DNA of 7,895 bases from positions 1,445 to 9,339 of the forward strand of contig DHYT01000049.1 in assembly GCA_002415465.1 (NCBI GenBank). Direction: 5' to 3'. Source of the stretch: Desulfobulbaceae bacterium UBA5123 (GTDB lineage Bacteria; Desulfobacterota; Desulfobulbia; Desulfobulbales; UBA5123). This document shows, in pieces, positions 1 to 5,688 of this stretch. Position 1 is the stretch's first letter; each line of letters opens with the position of its first letter. Below the pieces are notes generated by a model. That model had not been told where the DNA came from. It saw only the letters and a program-made list of their open reading frames with translations, and searched no databases. A program made the position numbers and the translations under genes.

Positions 1-1
1 C

Positions 2-193
2 CTGGCCCTGGAGGTGTTGGATCTCCTGGAGGGCGGGATTTCCTTTGCCGATCCGGGCGATGTCGGTGTTGATGCGGTCAGTGAACTGCTGTTCCGCGCC
101 GAGACCAGCCTGCGCGACGCCTTTCGGGTCAGTCTGGCCGACTTGCTGCTGCGGCAGCAGGAAAAAGGCCGCGTCCTCATGTTTGACATCTAG
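2..193 (+). CDS. C-terminal fragment of an unidentified protein
   Basis: An open frame enters from the left edge and ends at a TAG at 191-193, giving 63 residues that close with VLMFDI. The start lies outside the window. The visible part is mostly amphipathic helix rich in Leu, Ala, Glu and Arg, with a Gly/Asp-containing turn (FADPGDVGVD) about 20 residues in. There is no signal peptide, membrane segment or cysteine. The helix-turn-helix pattern (DAVSELLFRAETSLRDAF) faintly recalls the C-terminal helices of formiminotransferase-cyclodeaminase-like proteins, but the match is too weak to name it. It is followed by about 250 nt of non-coding DNA with its own promoter for the next operon, so it probably belongs to a separate transcription unit. 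Coding status is fairly likely from the clean frame and codon bias; function is unknown. Confidence 0.55.
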   Translation: MALEVLDLLEGGISFADPGDVGVDAVSELLFRAETSLRDAFRVSLADLLLRQQEKGRVLMFDI

Positions 194-337
194 TTGTTTT
201 GTCCCTCCTCCTGTTTCGCCTCTCCGCTCCTTTTTCACCCGCTGCCGTTACCTGCTGAACCGGATGGTGGCGACATCCCGTTGCAGCCTTCTCCATCCCG
301 CTGATTTTTTCTTTTTGGGCAACGCCAGAAAATTCTG

Positions 338-367
338 TTGACAGATCGCCTGCGCCCATGGTTTATA
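338..367 (+). promoter_or_regulatory. sigma70-like promoter of the sulfur-carrier operon
   Basis: A perfect -35 hexamer TTGACA lies at 338-343 and a -10-like TTTATA at 362-367, separated by 18 nt. TATACG at 364-369 is an alternative -10 with a 20-nt spacer. The expected transcription start is near 375, about 70 nt before the carrier start codon. The surrounding 360-400 stretch is clearly more AT-rich than the rest of the window. The boxes are seen directly; promoter activity is inferred. Confidence 0.55.
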
Positions 368-375
368 CGTTACTA

Positions 376-396
376 ACATGATCAAGTTAATCATGT
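376..396. promoter_or_regulatory. perfect dyad, candidate operator or leader hairpin
   Basis: ACATGAT (376-382) and ATCATGT (390-396) are perfect inverted repeats around a 7-nt centre. The dyad begins at the expected transcription start of the promoter at 338-367, a usual place for a repressor site in the ArsR, TetR or Rrf2 style. It also abuts a second, weaker promoter-like TTGACG at 398-403. As RNA it would form only a weak AT-rich hairpin, so a protein-binding site is the more likely reading. The regulator is not in this window. Confidence 0.5.
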
Positions 397-445
397 ATTG
401 ACGACGCGGCTGAAGCGCGACTATTTCTTGCACAAGGAGAAGGAC

Positions 446-658
446 ATGCGGATCACGATCAACGGAGAGGTGGAGGAGTTCGGCGAGCAGGGATTGACGG
501 TCTTGCGGTTATTGCAGGTCAAAAAGGTCGAGTCGCCGGAGATGGTTGCGGTACAGCTCAACGGCGTTTTTCTCGACCGGGAGGGGTTTGCCGCGACGGT
601 GCTGACGGCCGGCGATGAGGTGGATTTTCTCTATTTCATGGGCGGGGGCGGGCGCTGA
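446..658 (+). CDS. hcyS: ThiS/MoaD-like sulfur carrier with masked C-terminus (HcyS-like)
   Basis: This is a 70-residue beta-grasp (ubiquitin-fold) sulfur carrier. It opens with a beta hairpin (MRITINGEVEEF), has a mid-protein strand (MVAVQLNGVFLD) and the family's late motif (AGDEVDFLYFMGGGGR). In this family a C-terminal Gly-Gly is adenylated by an E1-like enzyme and converted to thiocarboxylate. Here a single Arg follows four glycines, so the active diglycine is blocked until a peptidase trims it; the JAMM protease encoded three genes downstream fits that need. The start at 446 is chosen because AAGGAG at 434-439 sits 6 nt upstream; an in-frame TTG at 398 has no such site and would add an unusual extension. 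The stop overlaps the next start (TGATG), implying translational coupling. The HcyS assignment over ThiS or MoaD rests on the neighbours: no thiamine or molybdopterin genes are seen, while a MetY-type enzyme follows directly. Confidence 0.85.
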   Translation: MRITINGEVEEFGEQGLTVLRLLQVKKVESPEMVAVQLNGVFLDREGFAATVLTAGDEVDFLYFMGGGGR

Positions 659-1890
659 TGAAAGGGTTTGCGACCAGGGCCATCCACGGCGATTTGAGTC
701 GGGAGCGGGGGCACGGCGCCCTGCGGATGCCGGTTTACGACAACGCCGCCTTTGAGCACGATACCTCCCATTCGATCCAGCTCGCCTTTGAGGGGAAAAA
801 GCCGGCGCACTGCTATAGCCGCATCTCAAACCCCACCGTGCAGGAGTTCGAGCAGAAGATGCGGGTGCTCACCGGCGGCCTGGCCGCCATCGGGGTCGCC
901 TCGGGGATGGCGGCGATCAGCAACACCGTTTTTGCCCTGGCCGAGGCGGGGAGCAATATCGTCACCAGCCGCAGCCTGTTCGGCAATACCCTGTCGCTCT
1001 TTACAAGAACCCTGGCACCCTGGGGATTGGAGGTGCGCTTCGTCTCCATGACCGACCCGGCCGAGGTGGAGCGGGCCATCGACGGCAAGACCCGCGCCGT
1101 TTTTCTGGAGAGCATCACCAACCCGCAACTGGAGGTGGCCGACTGCGCCGAGATCAGCGCCGTCACCAGGAGGCACGGGGTGCCGCTGCTCATGGACAAT
1201 ACCCTTCTCACCCCCTATCTCTTCAACACCAAGGCGGCGGGGGTGGACATCGAACTGCTTTCCTCCACCAAGTACATCTCAGGCGGCGCCACCTGCCTGG
1301 GCGGGGTGATCATCGACAACGGCACCTATGACTGGCGCCGCTCGCCCAGGTTTGCGGCCACGGCCAAGCAGCTCGGACCCATGGCCTTTGTCGCCGCCCT
1401 GCGGCAGGAGGTGTTCCGGAACGTGGGCGCCTGTCTGTCGCCGCACAACGCCTATCTGCAGAGCCTGGGCCTCGAGAGCATGAGCCTGCGTATCGACAAG
1501 AGCTGCGCCAACACCGCCGTGGTCGCCGCTTACCTGGCCGGGGCGGCCGGGGTGGCGACGGTGCATTATCCCGCGCTTGCCGGCTCGCCGTTTCAGGCGG
1601 TGGCCGAAAAGCAGTTTGGGCGCGGCTGCGGCGGCATCCTCACCTTCGACCTCAAGGACCAGAAGGCCTGCTTCGCCTTCATGGACAGCCTGCAACTGGT
1701 CCGGCGGGCCACCAACGTCAACGACAACAAAACATTGATCGTGCATCCGTTTTCAACAATCTTCGCCGAGTATGCCGAGGAGGAGAAGCTGGCCATGGGT
1801 GTGCGGCCCACCATGCTCCGGCTGTCGGTGGGCATTGAGGACCATGCGGATATCATCGATGATCTGGAGAGAGGTTTGAAGAAGCTATGA
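658..1890 (+). CDS. metY: PLP-dependent O-acetylhomoserine sulfhydrylase-type enzyme
   Basis: The 410-residue product belongs to the Cys/Met-metabolism PLP family (fold type I), which includes cystathionine gamma-synthase, MetY and MetZ. Visible landmarks are Y53-S-R55 (cofactor phosphate contact), S82-G-M84, MDNT with Asp180 (pairs with the pyridine nitrogen), and SSTK with Lys205 as the Schiff-base lysine, followed by YISGG. The C-terminal half has the family's LRLSVGIED and a closing ERGLKKL helix. Length is slightly under typical MetY (about 420-430) and over typical cystathionine gamma-synthase (about 390). In this operon the likely reaction is O-acetylhomoserine plus carrier thiocarboxylate giving homocysteine, with the carrier rather than free sulfide as sulfur source. 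The acyl group (acetyl or succinyl) and the product cannot be decided from sequence alone. It overlaps the carrier gene by 1 nt and the E1 gene by 4 nt (ATGA), so all three are probably co-translated. Confidence 0.82.
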   Translation: MKGFATRAIHGDLSRERGHGALRMPVYDNAAFEHDTSHSIQLAFEGKKPAHCYSRISNPTVQEFEQKMRVLTGGLAAIGVASGMAAISNTVFALAEAGSNIVTSRSLFGNTLSLFTRTLAPWGLEVRFVSMTDPAEVERAIDGKTRAVFLESITNPQLEVADCAEISAVTRRHGVPLLMDNTLLTPYLFNTKAAGVDIELLSSTKYISGGATCLGGVIIDNGTYDWRRSPRFAATAKQLGPMAFVAALRQEVFRNVGACLSPHNAYLQSLGLESMSLRIDKSCANTAVVAAYLAGAAGVATVHYPALAGSPFQAVAEKQFGRGCGGILTFDLKDQKACFAFMDSLQLVRRATNVNDNKTLIVHPFSTIFAEYAEEEKLAMGVRPTMLRLSVGIEDHADIIDDLERGLKKL

Positions 1891-2702
1891 CAGATTTCAG
1901 CGAAGAGCAACTGCATCGTTACAGCCGCCATATCCTCTTGGAGGACGTGGGGGTGGAAGGCCAGGCCAGGCTGCTGGCGGGCAAGGTGTTGATCATCGGC
2001 GCCGGCGGCCTGGGCGCGCCGGTGGCGTTGTATCTGGCCGCGGCCGGGGTCGGCACCATCGGCATCGTCGACAACGACCATGTGGAGATCTCAAACCTTC
2101 AGCGGCAGATCACCCACTTTACCGAGGATATCGGGGCGGCCAAGGTGGAGTCGGCGGCGGCCAAGATGCGGGCCGTCAACCCGGATGTCACCGTCAACAC
2201 CTACCGGCAATACGTCAGCGCCGCTAATATCCGTGAGTTGATTCGCGGCTATGATTTCGTGGTCGACGGGGTCGACAACTTCCCCACCAAGTTCCTGATC
2301 AACGACGCCTGTGTCATGGAGTCGATCCCCTTCTCCCATGGCGGCATCCTCCGCTTCGACGGACAGACCATGAGCGTGGTGCCGGGGAAATCCGCCTGCT
2401 ACCGCTGTTCCTTCCGGAAACCGCCGCCGCCCGACGCCGTGCCAACCTGCTCCCAGGCCGGGGTGCTGGGTGCCATCGCCGGCATGCTCGGCACCATTCA
2501 GGCGGCAGAGGCGTTGAAGTATCTTACCGGGACGGGCCGGCTGCTCACCGATGCGCTGCTCTCCTTCGATGCCAAGACCATGGATTTTCGGAAGATAAGG
2601 CTGCGCCGGCAGGAGAACTGTCCGCTCTGCGGCAGCAGTCCCAGCATCACCGAGTTGAGCGACATGGAACAGGCGGTCTGCGGCCTGAAGCGGCGGGCAT
2701 AA
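1887..2702 (+). CDS. hcyF: ThiF/MoeB/HesA-type E1 sulfur-carrier adenylyltransferase
   Basis: This 271-residue E1-like enzyme would use ATP to adenylate the carrier's C-terminal glycine. Landmarks are RYSRHILLEDVG near the N-terminus, nucleotide loop GAGGLGAP at 38-45, the DNDHVEISNLQRQ block at 62-74, and VDGVDNFPTKFLIND in the middle. Four zinc-ligand cysteines occur as two pairs, C171/C174 (CYRC) and C245/C248 (CPLC), and all are present. C188 in PTCSQAGVLG matches the position of the conserved thiol in ThiF/MoeB proteins. There is no C-terminal rhodanese domain, unlike MOCS3/Uba4-type relatives, so sulfur must come from another protein. The start overlaps the previous stop; the G-rich stretch at 1866-1874 is a weak ribosome site, so coupling is likely. 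Assignment to homocysteine synthesis rather than thiamine or molybdopterin synthesis is from context. Confidence 0.85.
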   Translation: MTDFSEEQLHRYSRHILLEDVGVEGQARLLAGKVLIIGAGGLGAPVALYLAAAGVGTIGIVDNDHVEISNLQRQITHFTEDIGAAKVESAAAKMRAVNPDVTVNTYRQYVSAANIRELIRGYDFVVDGVDNFPTKFLINDACVMESIPFSHGGILRFDGQTMSVVPGKSACYRCSFRKPPPPDAVPTCSQAGVLGAIAGMLGTIQAAEALKYLTGTGRLLTDALLSFDAKTMDFRKIRLRRQENCPLCGSSPSITELSDMEQAVCGLKRRA

Positions 2703-2725
2703 GAAAACACATGGGAGGACAAGCG

Positions 2726-3367
2726 ATGGAGATCACAAGGCAGGTGCGGAAGGCGATCATCGATCATGCCGAAGGGGAGCTGCCCAACGAGGCGTGCGGC
2801 TATCTGGCCGAACGGGACGGGGTGGTGGTGGGCTACTATCCGCTCACCAACCTGGACAAGGCCGCCGATCACTACAGCATGGACCCGCAGGAGCAGTTCA
2901 CGGCCATCAGGGAGATGCGGGCCATGGGCCTCAAGCTCGCCGGCGTCTACCACAGTCACCCGGCAACCCCGGCCCGGCCGTCGGCCGAGGATATCCGCCT
3001 GGCCCACGACCCGGAGATCAGCTATCTGATCATCTCCCTGGCTGACGCGGAGCCTGCGGTCAAGTCGTTCGGGATTCGGGGCGGGGTGGTGAGCCCGCAA
3101 GAGATCACCGTTGTTGAGGAGGGCGAGTCGATGGGGGTCAAGGCGGATGCGGTGAAAAACTGCCGGGGCATCGGCTGCCCCATGAATCTGGTCCATGCCA
3201 AGGTCGGCCTTGCCGCCCTGCGGTCGGGCCAGGTGCTGGAGGTGATCCTCGATGACGGGCCGCCCGTCATCAACGTGCCGGCCTCGGCGGGCAGGGAAGG
3301 ACACCGGGTTCTCGGCCAAACCCGCCTTGCCGACGGGGCGTGGTCGGTGCTGCTGGAAAAGTGCTGA
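2726..3367 (+). CDS. hcyD: JAMM/MPN metallopeptidase fused to TusA-like domain (HcyD-like)
   Basis: The 213-residue product has two parts. Residues 1 to about 130 form an M67 JAMM/MPN+ zinc peptidase with the complete motif: Glu22 (NEACGYL), H76-S-H78, then seven residues to Ser86 and Asp89. Prokaryotic relatives trim residues from sulfur carriers (QbsD, HcyD) or release an amino acid from them (Mec in mycobacteria). Residues about 145-213 look like a TusA/SirA domain: C146-R-G-I-G-C151-P-M-N followed by a helix, an RSGQVLEVILDD strand and an end matching the TusA beta-alpha fold. Cys151 would be the persulfide-carrying cysteine, although the usual CPxP is CPMN here. The start at 2726 is chosen because GGGAGG at 2713-2718 is well spaced; an in-frame ATG at 2711 would lie upstream of that site. 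It follows the E1 gene by 23 nt and is the last gene before a probable terminator. The fusion is seen in sequence; sulfur delivery is inferred. Confidence 0.85.
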   Translation: MEITRQVRKAIIDHAEGELPNEACGYLAERDGVVVGYYPLTNLDKAADHYSMDPQEQFTAIREMRAMGLKLAGVYHSHPATPARPSAEDIRLAHDPEISYLIISLADAEPAVKSFGIRGGVVSPQEITVVEEGESMGVKADAVKNCRGIGCPMNLVHAKVGLAALRSGQVLEVILDDGPPVINVPASAGREGHRVLGQTRLADGAWSVLLEKC

Positions 3368-3411
3368 TCATCAAGGCCCCCTGCGCGGTGGCCGTCCTCT
3401 GGCAAGGGAAG

Positions 3412-3438
3412 GGCGGCCCAAGCATCCCGCCGTTTTTT
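3412..3438 (+). terminator. probable Rho-independent terminator of the sulfur-carrier operon
   Basis: GGCGG (3412-3416) pairs with CCGCC (3427-3431) around a 10-nt loop, followed after one G by six T (3433-3438). It lies 45 nt after the peptidase stop and is on the right strand to end the operon. The stem is short for a terminator, so confidence is moderate. Confidence 0.5.
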
Positions 3439-3477
3439 ATCCGGGGCAGGGGGCGGCCCCGTTGCCGGCCAGGGGAT

Positions 3478-3510
3478 GCACCGGCTTGCCGGCATGGCAC
3501 AGGCCGGTGC
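3478..3510. repeat. inverted repeat between convergent genes
   Basis: GCACCGGC (3478-3485) and GCCGGTGC (3503-3510) are perfect 8-nt arms around a 17-nt centre that itself contains TGCCGGCA. A further pair, CGGGGC (3442-3447) and GCCCCG (3456-3461), lies just to the left. They sit downstream of the minus-strand gene ending at 3525 and could protect or end its transcript, but no T-run follows on the minus strand. The 157-nt gap 3368-3524 shows no gene. Confidence 0.45.
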
Positions 3511-3524
3511 CGAAATCGTTGCCG

Positions 3525-4025
3525 TTATGGCAGGTATTCCACGGCGGTGGCGAAGAAAGTAATTGATTGAAGCTGGCTTGACGCCTCAAGCTTGGTTTCG
3601 GCCGGCGTTTTCTTGGTGGGGTCGCAATTCTTTTTGGCCGTGCCTGCCTGTTCGGCCTTCTTTTTTTCAAGCGCCTTTTGTTCGGTGGGACAGAGGTTCA
3701 CATACTTGGCCACCGCAAACCCCTTGAGCAGCACCTTCTGGCCGACGACGCCGGTCTTGAACTTGAAGGCGTTGTCCTTGGCCCACACCAGGGCAACCGG
3801 GTCGCCTTCCTTGTAATCGTTGTTGCCCACCCACATCTTGCAGCCGCTGCCGCAGGCGCCCAAAACAGTGCCGGTGAGCAGGATATCCTTCTTTTCGTAA
3901 TCGGCGATCTTGTCGGCAAGCTGGGGGAGGGTCAGCGCCTTCCCTTTCTGCGGCGCGCCAGCGAAGGCCGTGGGGATAAAGGCCAGGGTGAGGATGAGGG
4001 CGATAACAACGGATAACCTTTTCAT
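3525..4025 (-). CDS. secreted OB-fold-like protein with four cysteines
   Basis: The 166-residue product starts with a clear Sec signal peptide (KR, then a hydrophobic stretch, with likely cleavage after AFA at residue 22), so it is probably periplasmic. The mature part has a beta-rich pattern (ILLTGTVLG, KMWVG, PVALVWAKD, VLLKGFAVAKYV) typical of small OB-fold periplasmic domains such as the DUF4920-like group. C58-G-S-G-C62 and C112, C134 are the only cysteines in the mature protein; they could form disulfides or bind a metal or cofactor. Residues about 115-145 are very Lys-rich and look flexible. The start has AAAGGAG at 4034-4040, 8 nt upstream, inside the end of the preceding gene, and the ATG directly adjoins that gene's TAG with no gap, so the two are co-translated. 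There is no CxxCH haem motif. The function is not recognised; a redox or metal-handling role with its membrane partner is only a guess. Confidence 0.75.
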   Translation of the reverse strand: MKRLSVVIALILTLAFIPTAFAGAPQKGKALTLPQLADKIADYEKKDILLTGTVLGACGSGCKMWVGNNDYKEGDPVALVWAKDNAFKFKTGVVGQKVLLKGFAVAKYVNLCPTEQKALEKKKAEQAGTAKKNCDPTKKTPAETKLEASSQLQSITFFATAVEYLP

Positions 4026-4463
4026 CTATGAATCTCCTTTTCGTTTGGCTCTTGCCGGGATGCCGAGTTTTAAAAACAGATAACAGCCGCTCACCGCGAG
4101 GGTGATCAGACTCACGCCGACAAGATCATAAAAGATGCGGCCCCACGGCCCGAAGAAGTCGCCGGTATGGAGGTCCTTGACGAGCCAGAGCGCCGGCACG
4201 CTGTGGGCCTCTTCCGGAAAGAGTTCTGCAAGCCCCTGCGCCTGGCGGGTTTTGTCGAGCCGTTCCTGGTAGCTGGCCGGCAAAAACGAGGTGGCAACGC
4301 GCCCCTTTTTCAGGAACTCGAAATCATGGGTGTGATTGTAGAGAATGCCGGTGATGGAGATGACCACAAAGATGACCGAGACAAAGATGCTCGGCCATTT
4401 CAGGTAGCCGAAGCTGTAGATATGGATCTTGCGCCAGAGCGGCAGCGACGATTTCTTGGTCAT
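4026..4463 (-). CDS. small PepSY-associated transmembrane protein
   Basis: The 145-residue product has two membrane helices. The first follows WRKIHIYSFGYLKW (about residues 23-42, VSVIFVVISITGILYNHTHDF) and the second lies near the C-terminus (IFYDLVGVSLITLAVSGCYLFLKL). The TGILYNH end of helix 1 and the LHTGDFFGPWG block before helix 2 are hallmarks of PepSY-associated TM proteins, the family of iron-regulated membrane proteins and reductase-like proteins. It is a minimal version: most relatives are much longer with four helices and PepSY domains. His residues flanking the helices (KIH, NHTH, DLH) are candidate haem or metal ligands. The ATG at 4463 is preferred; a TTG at 4508 would add 15 residues lying in a strong inverted repeat. 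Neither start has a good ribosome site. It is directly followed by the secreted cysteine protein, suggesting a membrane-periplasm pair. Confidence 0.72.
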   Translation of the reverse strand: MTKKSSLPLWRKIHIYSFGYLKWPSIFVSVIFVVISITGILYNHTHDFEFLKKGRVATSFLPASYQERLDKTRQAQGLAELFPEEAHSVPALWLVKDLHTGDFFGPWGRIFYDLVGVSLITLAVSGCYLFLKLGIPARAKRKGDS

Positions 4464-4483
4464 TTTTTGTGTATCCAAGGTCT

Positions 4484-4531
4484 GGTGAGCAAGGTCCGTT
4501 GCCGGCAACCGCGTTGTTGCCGTTACTCACC
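4484..4531 (-). promoter_or_regulatory. nested inverted repeat in the leader of the PepSY gene
   Basis: On the plus strand GGTGAG (4484-4489) mirrors CTCACC (4526-4531). Inside them CGGCAAC (4503-4509) mirrors GTTGCCG (4516-4522), and GTTGCCGGCAAC (4498-4509) is a perfect 12-nt palindrome that competes with that stem. The block ends 20 nt before the preferred ATG at 4463. It may be a regulatory leader or an operator; no known riboswitch is recognised. I see no clear promoter boxes upstream in 4532-4588. Confidence 0.4.
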
Positions 4532-4588
4532 TGACCACTCTGGGGGAGAAAAGTTCCGTATGCACCGTCTCGTTACAAAAGGATGAAT

Positions 4589-4617
4589 GCGGAGGCGGGA
4601 TATCCTCACGCCTCCGC
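4589..4617 (-). terminator. strong hairpin after the DUF4438 gene
   Basis: GCGGAGGCG (4589-4597) and CGCCTCCGC (4609-4617) form a perfect 9-bp GC-rich stem around an 11-nt loop, 14 nt past the DUF4438 stop. On the minus strand the stem is followed by ATTCATCCTTTTG, a weak T-rich tail. It probably ends that transcript and separates it from the PepSY gene unit. Confidence 0.6.
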
Positions 4618-4631
4618 CAAGGGGGGAAAGC

Positions 4632-5516
4632 TTACAGTTTTTTGAAGTACCTTTGCAGGTTGGCCTTGGCGTCGATCTTGGGCACCAGCCGTCCGTCTTT
4701 CGATGACATGGCGATCATCACCCCGGGGCCGTGGCCGGCGATCACCGAGCTTGCGTGGACGACGATGCCGATGATCACCCCGCCGGTCTTGTAGATGCGG
4801 CCGTAGGTGGCGTCGGCGTCGATGATCGCCACCACGTCGCCCAGTCGCAGATCTTCAAGGCCATACTCCTTCACCGTCGGCTCGTCGAAGAGCTGGATGT
4901 CGTAGTCGCCGCTGTGGCTGTGCATGGCGCCGATCCCGGAGCCCATTACCCTGGAGGGGACGGTGTGGGTCACCGGCACCTGGATTTTCCCATCTTTGAG
5001 TTCCTTCAACCCCATCTTCTCAAGCAGGGCCGGATCGAGGTTGAGCACCTTGATCGATGGATGATCGGTGAGTTGCAGGCCGCAGCCGCAGGCCTTGATC
5101 TGAATCTTGTCGCCGATCACCATCTTTTCCAAAACTTCCGGGGCAAAATCGATCAGCACATGCTCGATGCCGCCGTGCTTGCCGGTGACCCGGCCGATCT
5201 CGCCCTTGGCGTCGCCGGAGACCACCTTCGCCTCATTGCCGACGCAGGAAAACTGGTTCAGCGCCCGGTTGGGGCCGGGCTGGCCGCCGACCTGCGTGAA
5301 GTTGCTCAAGGAGACCGCCGGTTCCACGTGGTCGCCGAACTTCTCGCAGGCCAGATCGCCGATGCGCAGGTTGTAGGTGATGCCGCCGACGCCGGGATAG
5401 ATGTCGGCGTGGCCTTCCGGGTTGATCCGGTAGGGGTTGATCCCCCCGCCCGGCGAGGTGATCTCGCCGATCACCGACTGACAGACCAGCAGTTTTTTGT
5501 TGGTTGCTAAGGTCAT
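4632..5516 (-). CDS. DUF4438 domain-containing protein
   Basis: The 294-residue product matches the DUF4438 family over its whole length, as I recall the family. Recognisable blocks are GEITSPGGGINPYRINPEG near residues 17-35, PGVGGITYNLRIGD (41-54), GDHVEPAVS starting at 61, KAC143GC145GLQL, the SRVMGSGIGAMHSHSGDYD block with H199 and H201, VVAIIDADATYGR, and VIAGHGPGVMIAMSS near the C-terminus. Family members are cytosolic, and no biochemical activity is established that I know of; the conserved His, Asp and Gly-rich loops suggest a metal or small-ligand site. No signal peptide is seen. The start at 5516 is chosen because GGAG at 5524-5527 lies 7 nt upstream; the same frame stays open to 5777 but that extension lacks family similarity and crosses the promoter region. 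It is transcribed alone, bounded by a hairpin downstream and divergent from a membrane-protein gene. Confidence 0.82.
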   Translation of the reverse strand: MTLATNKKLLVCQSVIGEITSPGGGINPYRINPEGHADIYPGVGGITYNLRIGDLACEKFGDHVEPAVSLSNFTQVGGQPGPNRALNQFSCVGNEAKVVSGDAKGEIGRVTGKHGGIEHVLIDFAPEVLEKMVIGDKIQIKACGCGLQLTDHPSIKVLNLDPALLEKMGLKELKDGKIQVPVTHTVPSRVMGSGIGAMHSHSGDYDIQLFDEPTVKEYGLEDLRLGDVVAIIDADATYGRIYKTGGVIIGIVVHASSVIAGHGPGVMIAMSSKDGRLVPKIDAKANLQRYFKKL

Positions 5517-5593
5517 AGCGAACTCCTGTATGATTGAATCGGATGGATGGGGAAGCGCATGGGTATGCTGGTAGATTAAATGCCATTCACAGC

Positions 5594-5618
5594 AGTATAC
5601 CAACGGCGGTTGCGCCGT
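5594..5618 (-). promoter_or_regulatory. extended -10 promoter with adjoining dyad, DUF4438 gene
   Basis: On the minus strand TGGTATACT gives an extended -10 (hexamer at 5594-5599), about 78 nt before the start codon at 5516. No good -35 is present, as often with extended -10 promoters. A perfect inverted repeat, ACGGCG (5603-5608) and CGCCGT (5613-5618) with a 4-nt centre, fills the spacer next to the -10 and could be an operator. Confidence 0.45.
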
Positions 5619-5636
5619 GCTACTTTTGTCTGTTGC

Positions 5637-5646
5637 GGGGGGGGGG
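5637..5646. repeat. homopolymeric G10 tract
   Basis: Ten consecutive G occur on the plus strand between the two divergent promoters, about 38 nt upstream of the -10 proposed for the DUF4438 gene. Runs of this length are prone to slipped-strand length change and also to sequencing error. No other run of this length occurs in the window. Confidence 0.9.
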
Positions 5647-5688
5647 CGGAATAAGGTAGCCGATAGATTCATGTGCTGCGGGAAAATC

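Noticed and set aside
262..316. GGATGG/CCATCC pair followed by T-rich stretch, as a terminator for the first gene
   Set aside because: The arms are only 6 nt with a 25-nt loop, and the T-run starts 7 nt after the stem, so the structure would be weak.
446..658. ThiS for thiamine or MoaD for molybdopterin synthesis
   Set aside because: No thiazole or molybdopterin genes are adjacent, while MetY-type and JAMM genes are; the masked tail also fits the HcyS type better.
2498..3319. Long minus-strand open frame (273 codons) opposite the E1 and peptidase genes
   Set aside because: Antisense shadow caused by GC-rich codon bias; the plus-strand frames have clear family motifs and this frame has none.
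3437..3670. Minus-strand frame with CHNG and CHAGK strings, as a cytochrome c remnant
   Set aside because: Neither string is a CxxCH haem site, and the frame overlaps the secreted-protein gene out of phase.
4464..4508. TTG start of the PepSY gene at 4508
   Set aside because: The added 15 residues do not look like the family and fall partly in the inverted-repeat leader; there is no ribosome site at suitable distance. Not fully excluded.
4731..5510. Long plus-strand open frame (259 codons) opposite the DUF4438 gene
   Set aside because: The composition is dominated by Asp, His, Val and Ala as expected of an antisense shadow, and the minus strand encodes a recognisable family.
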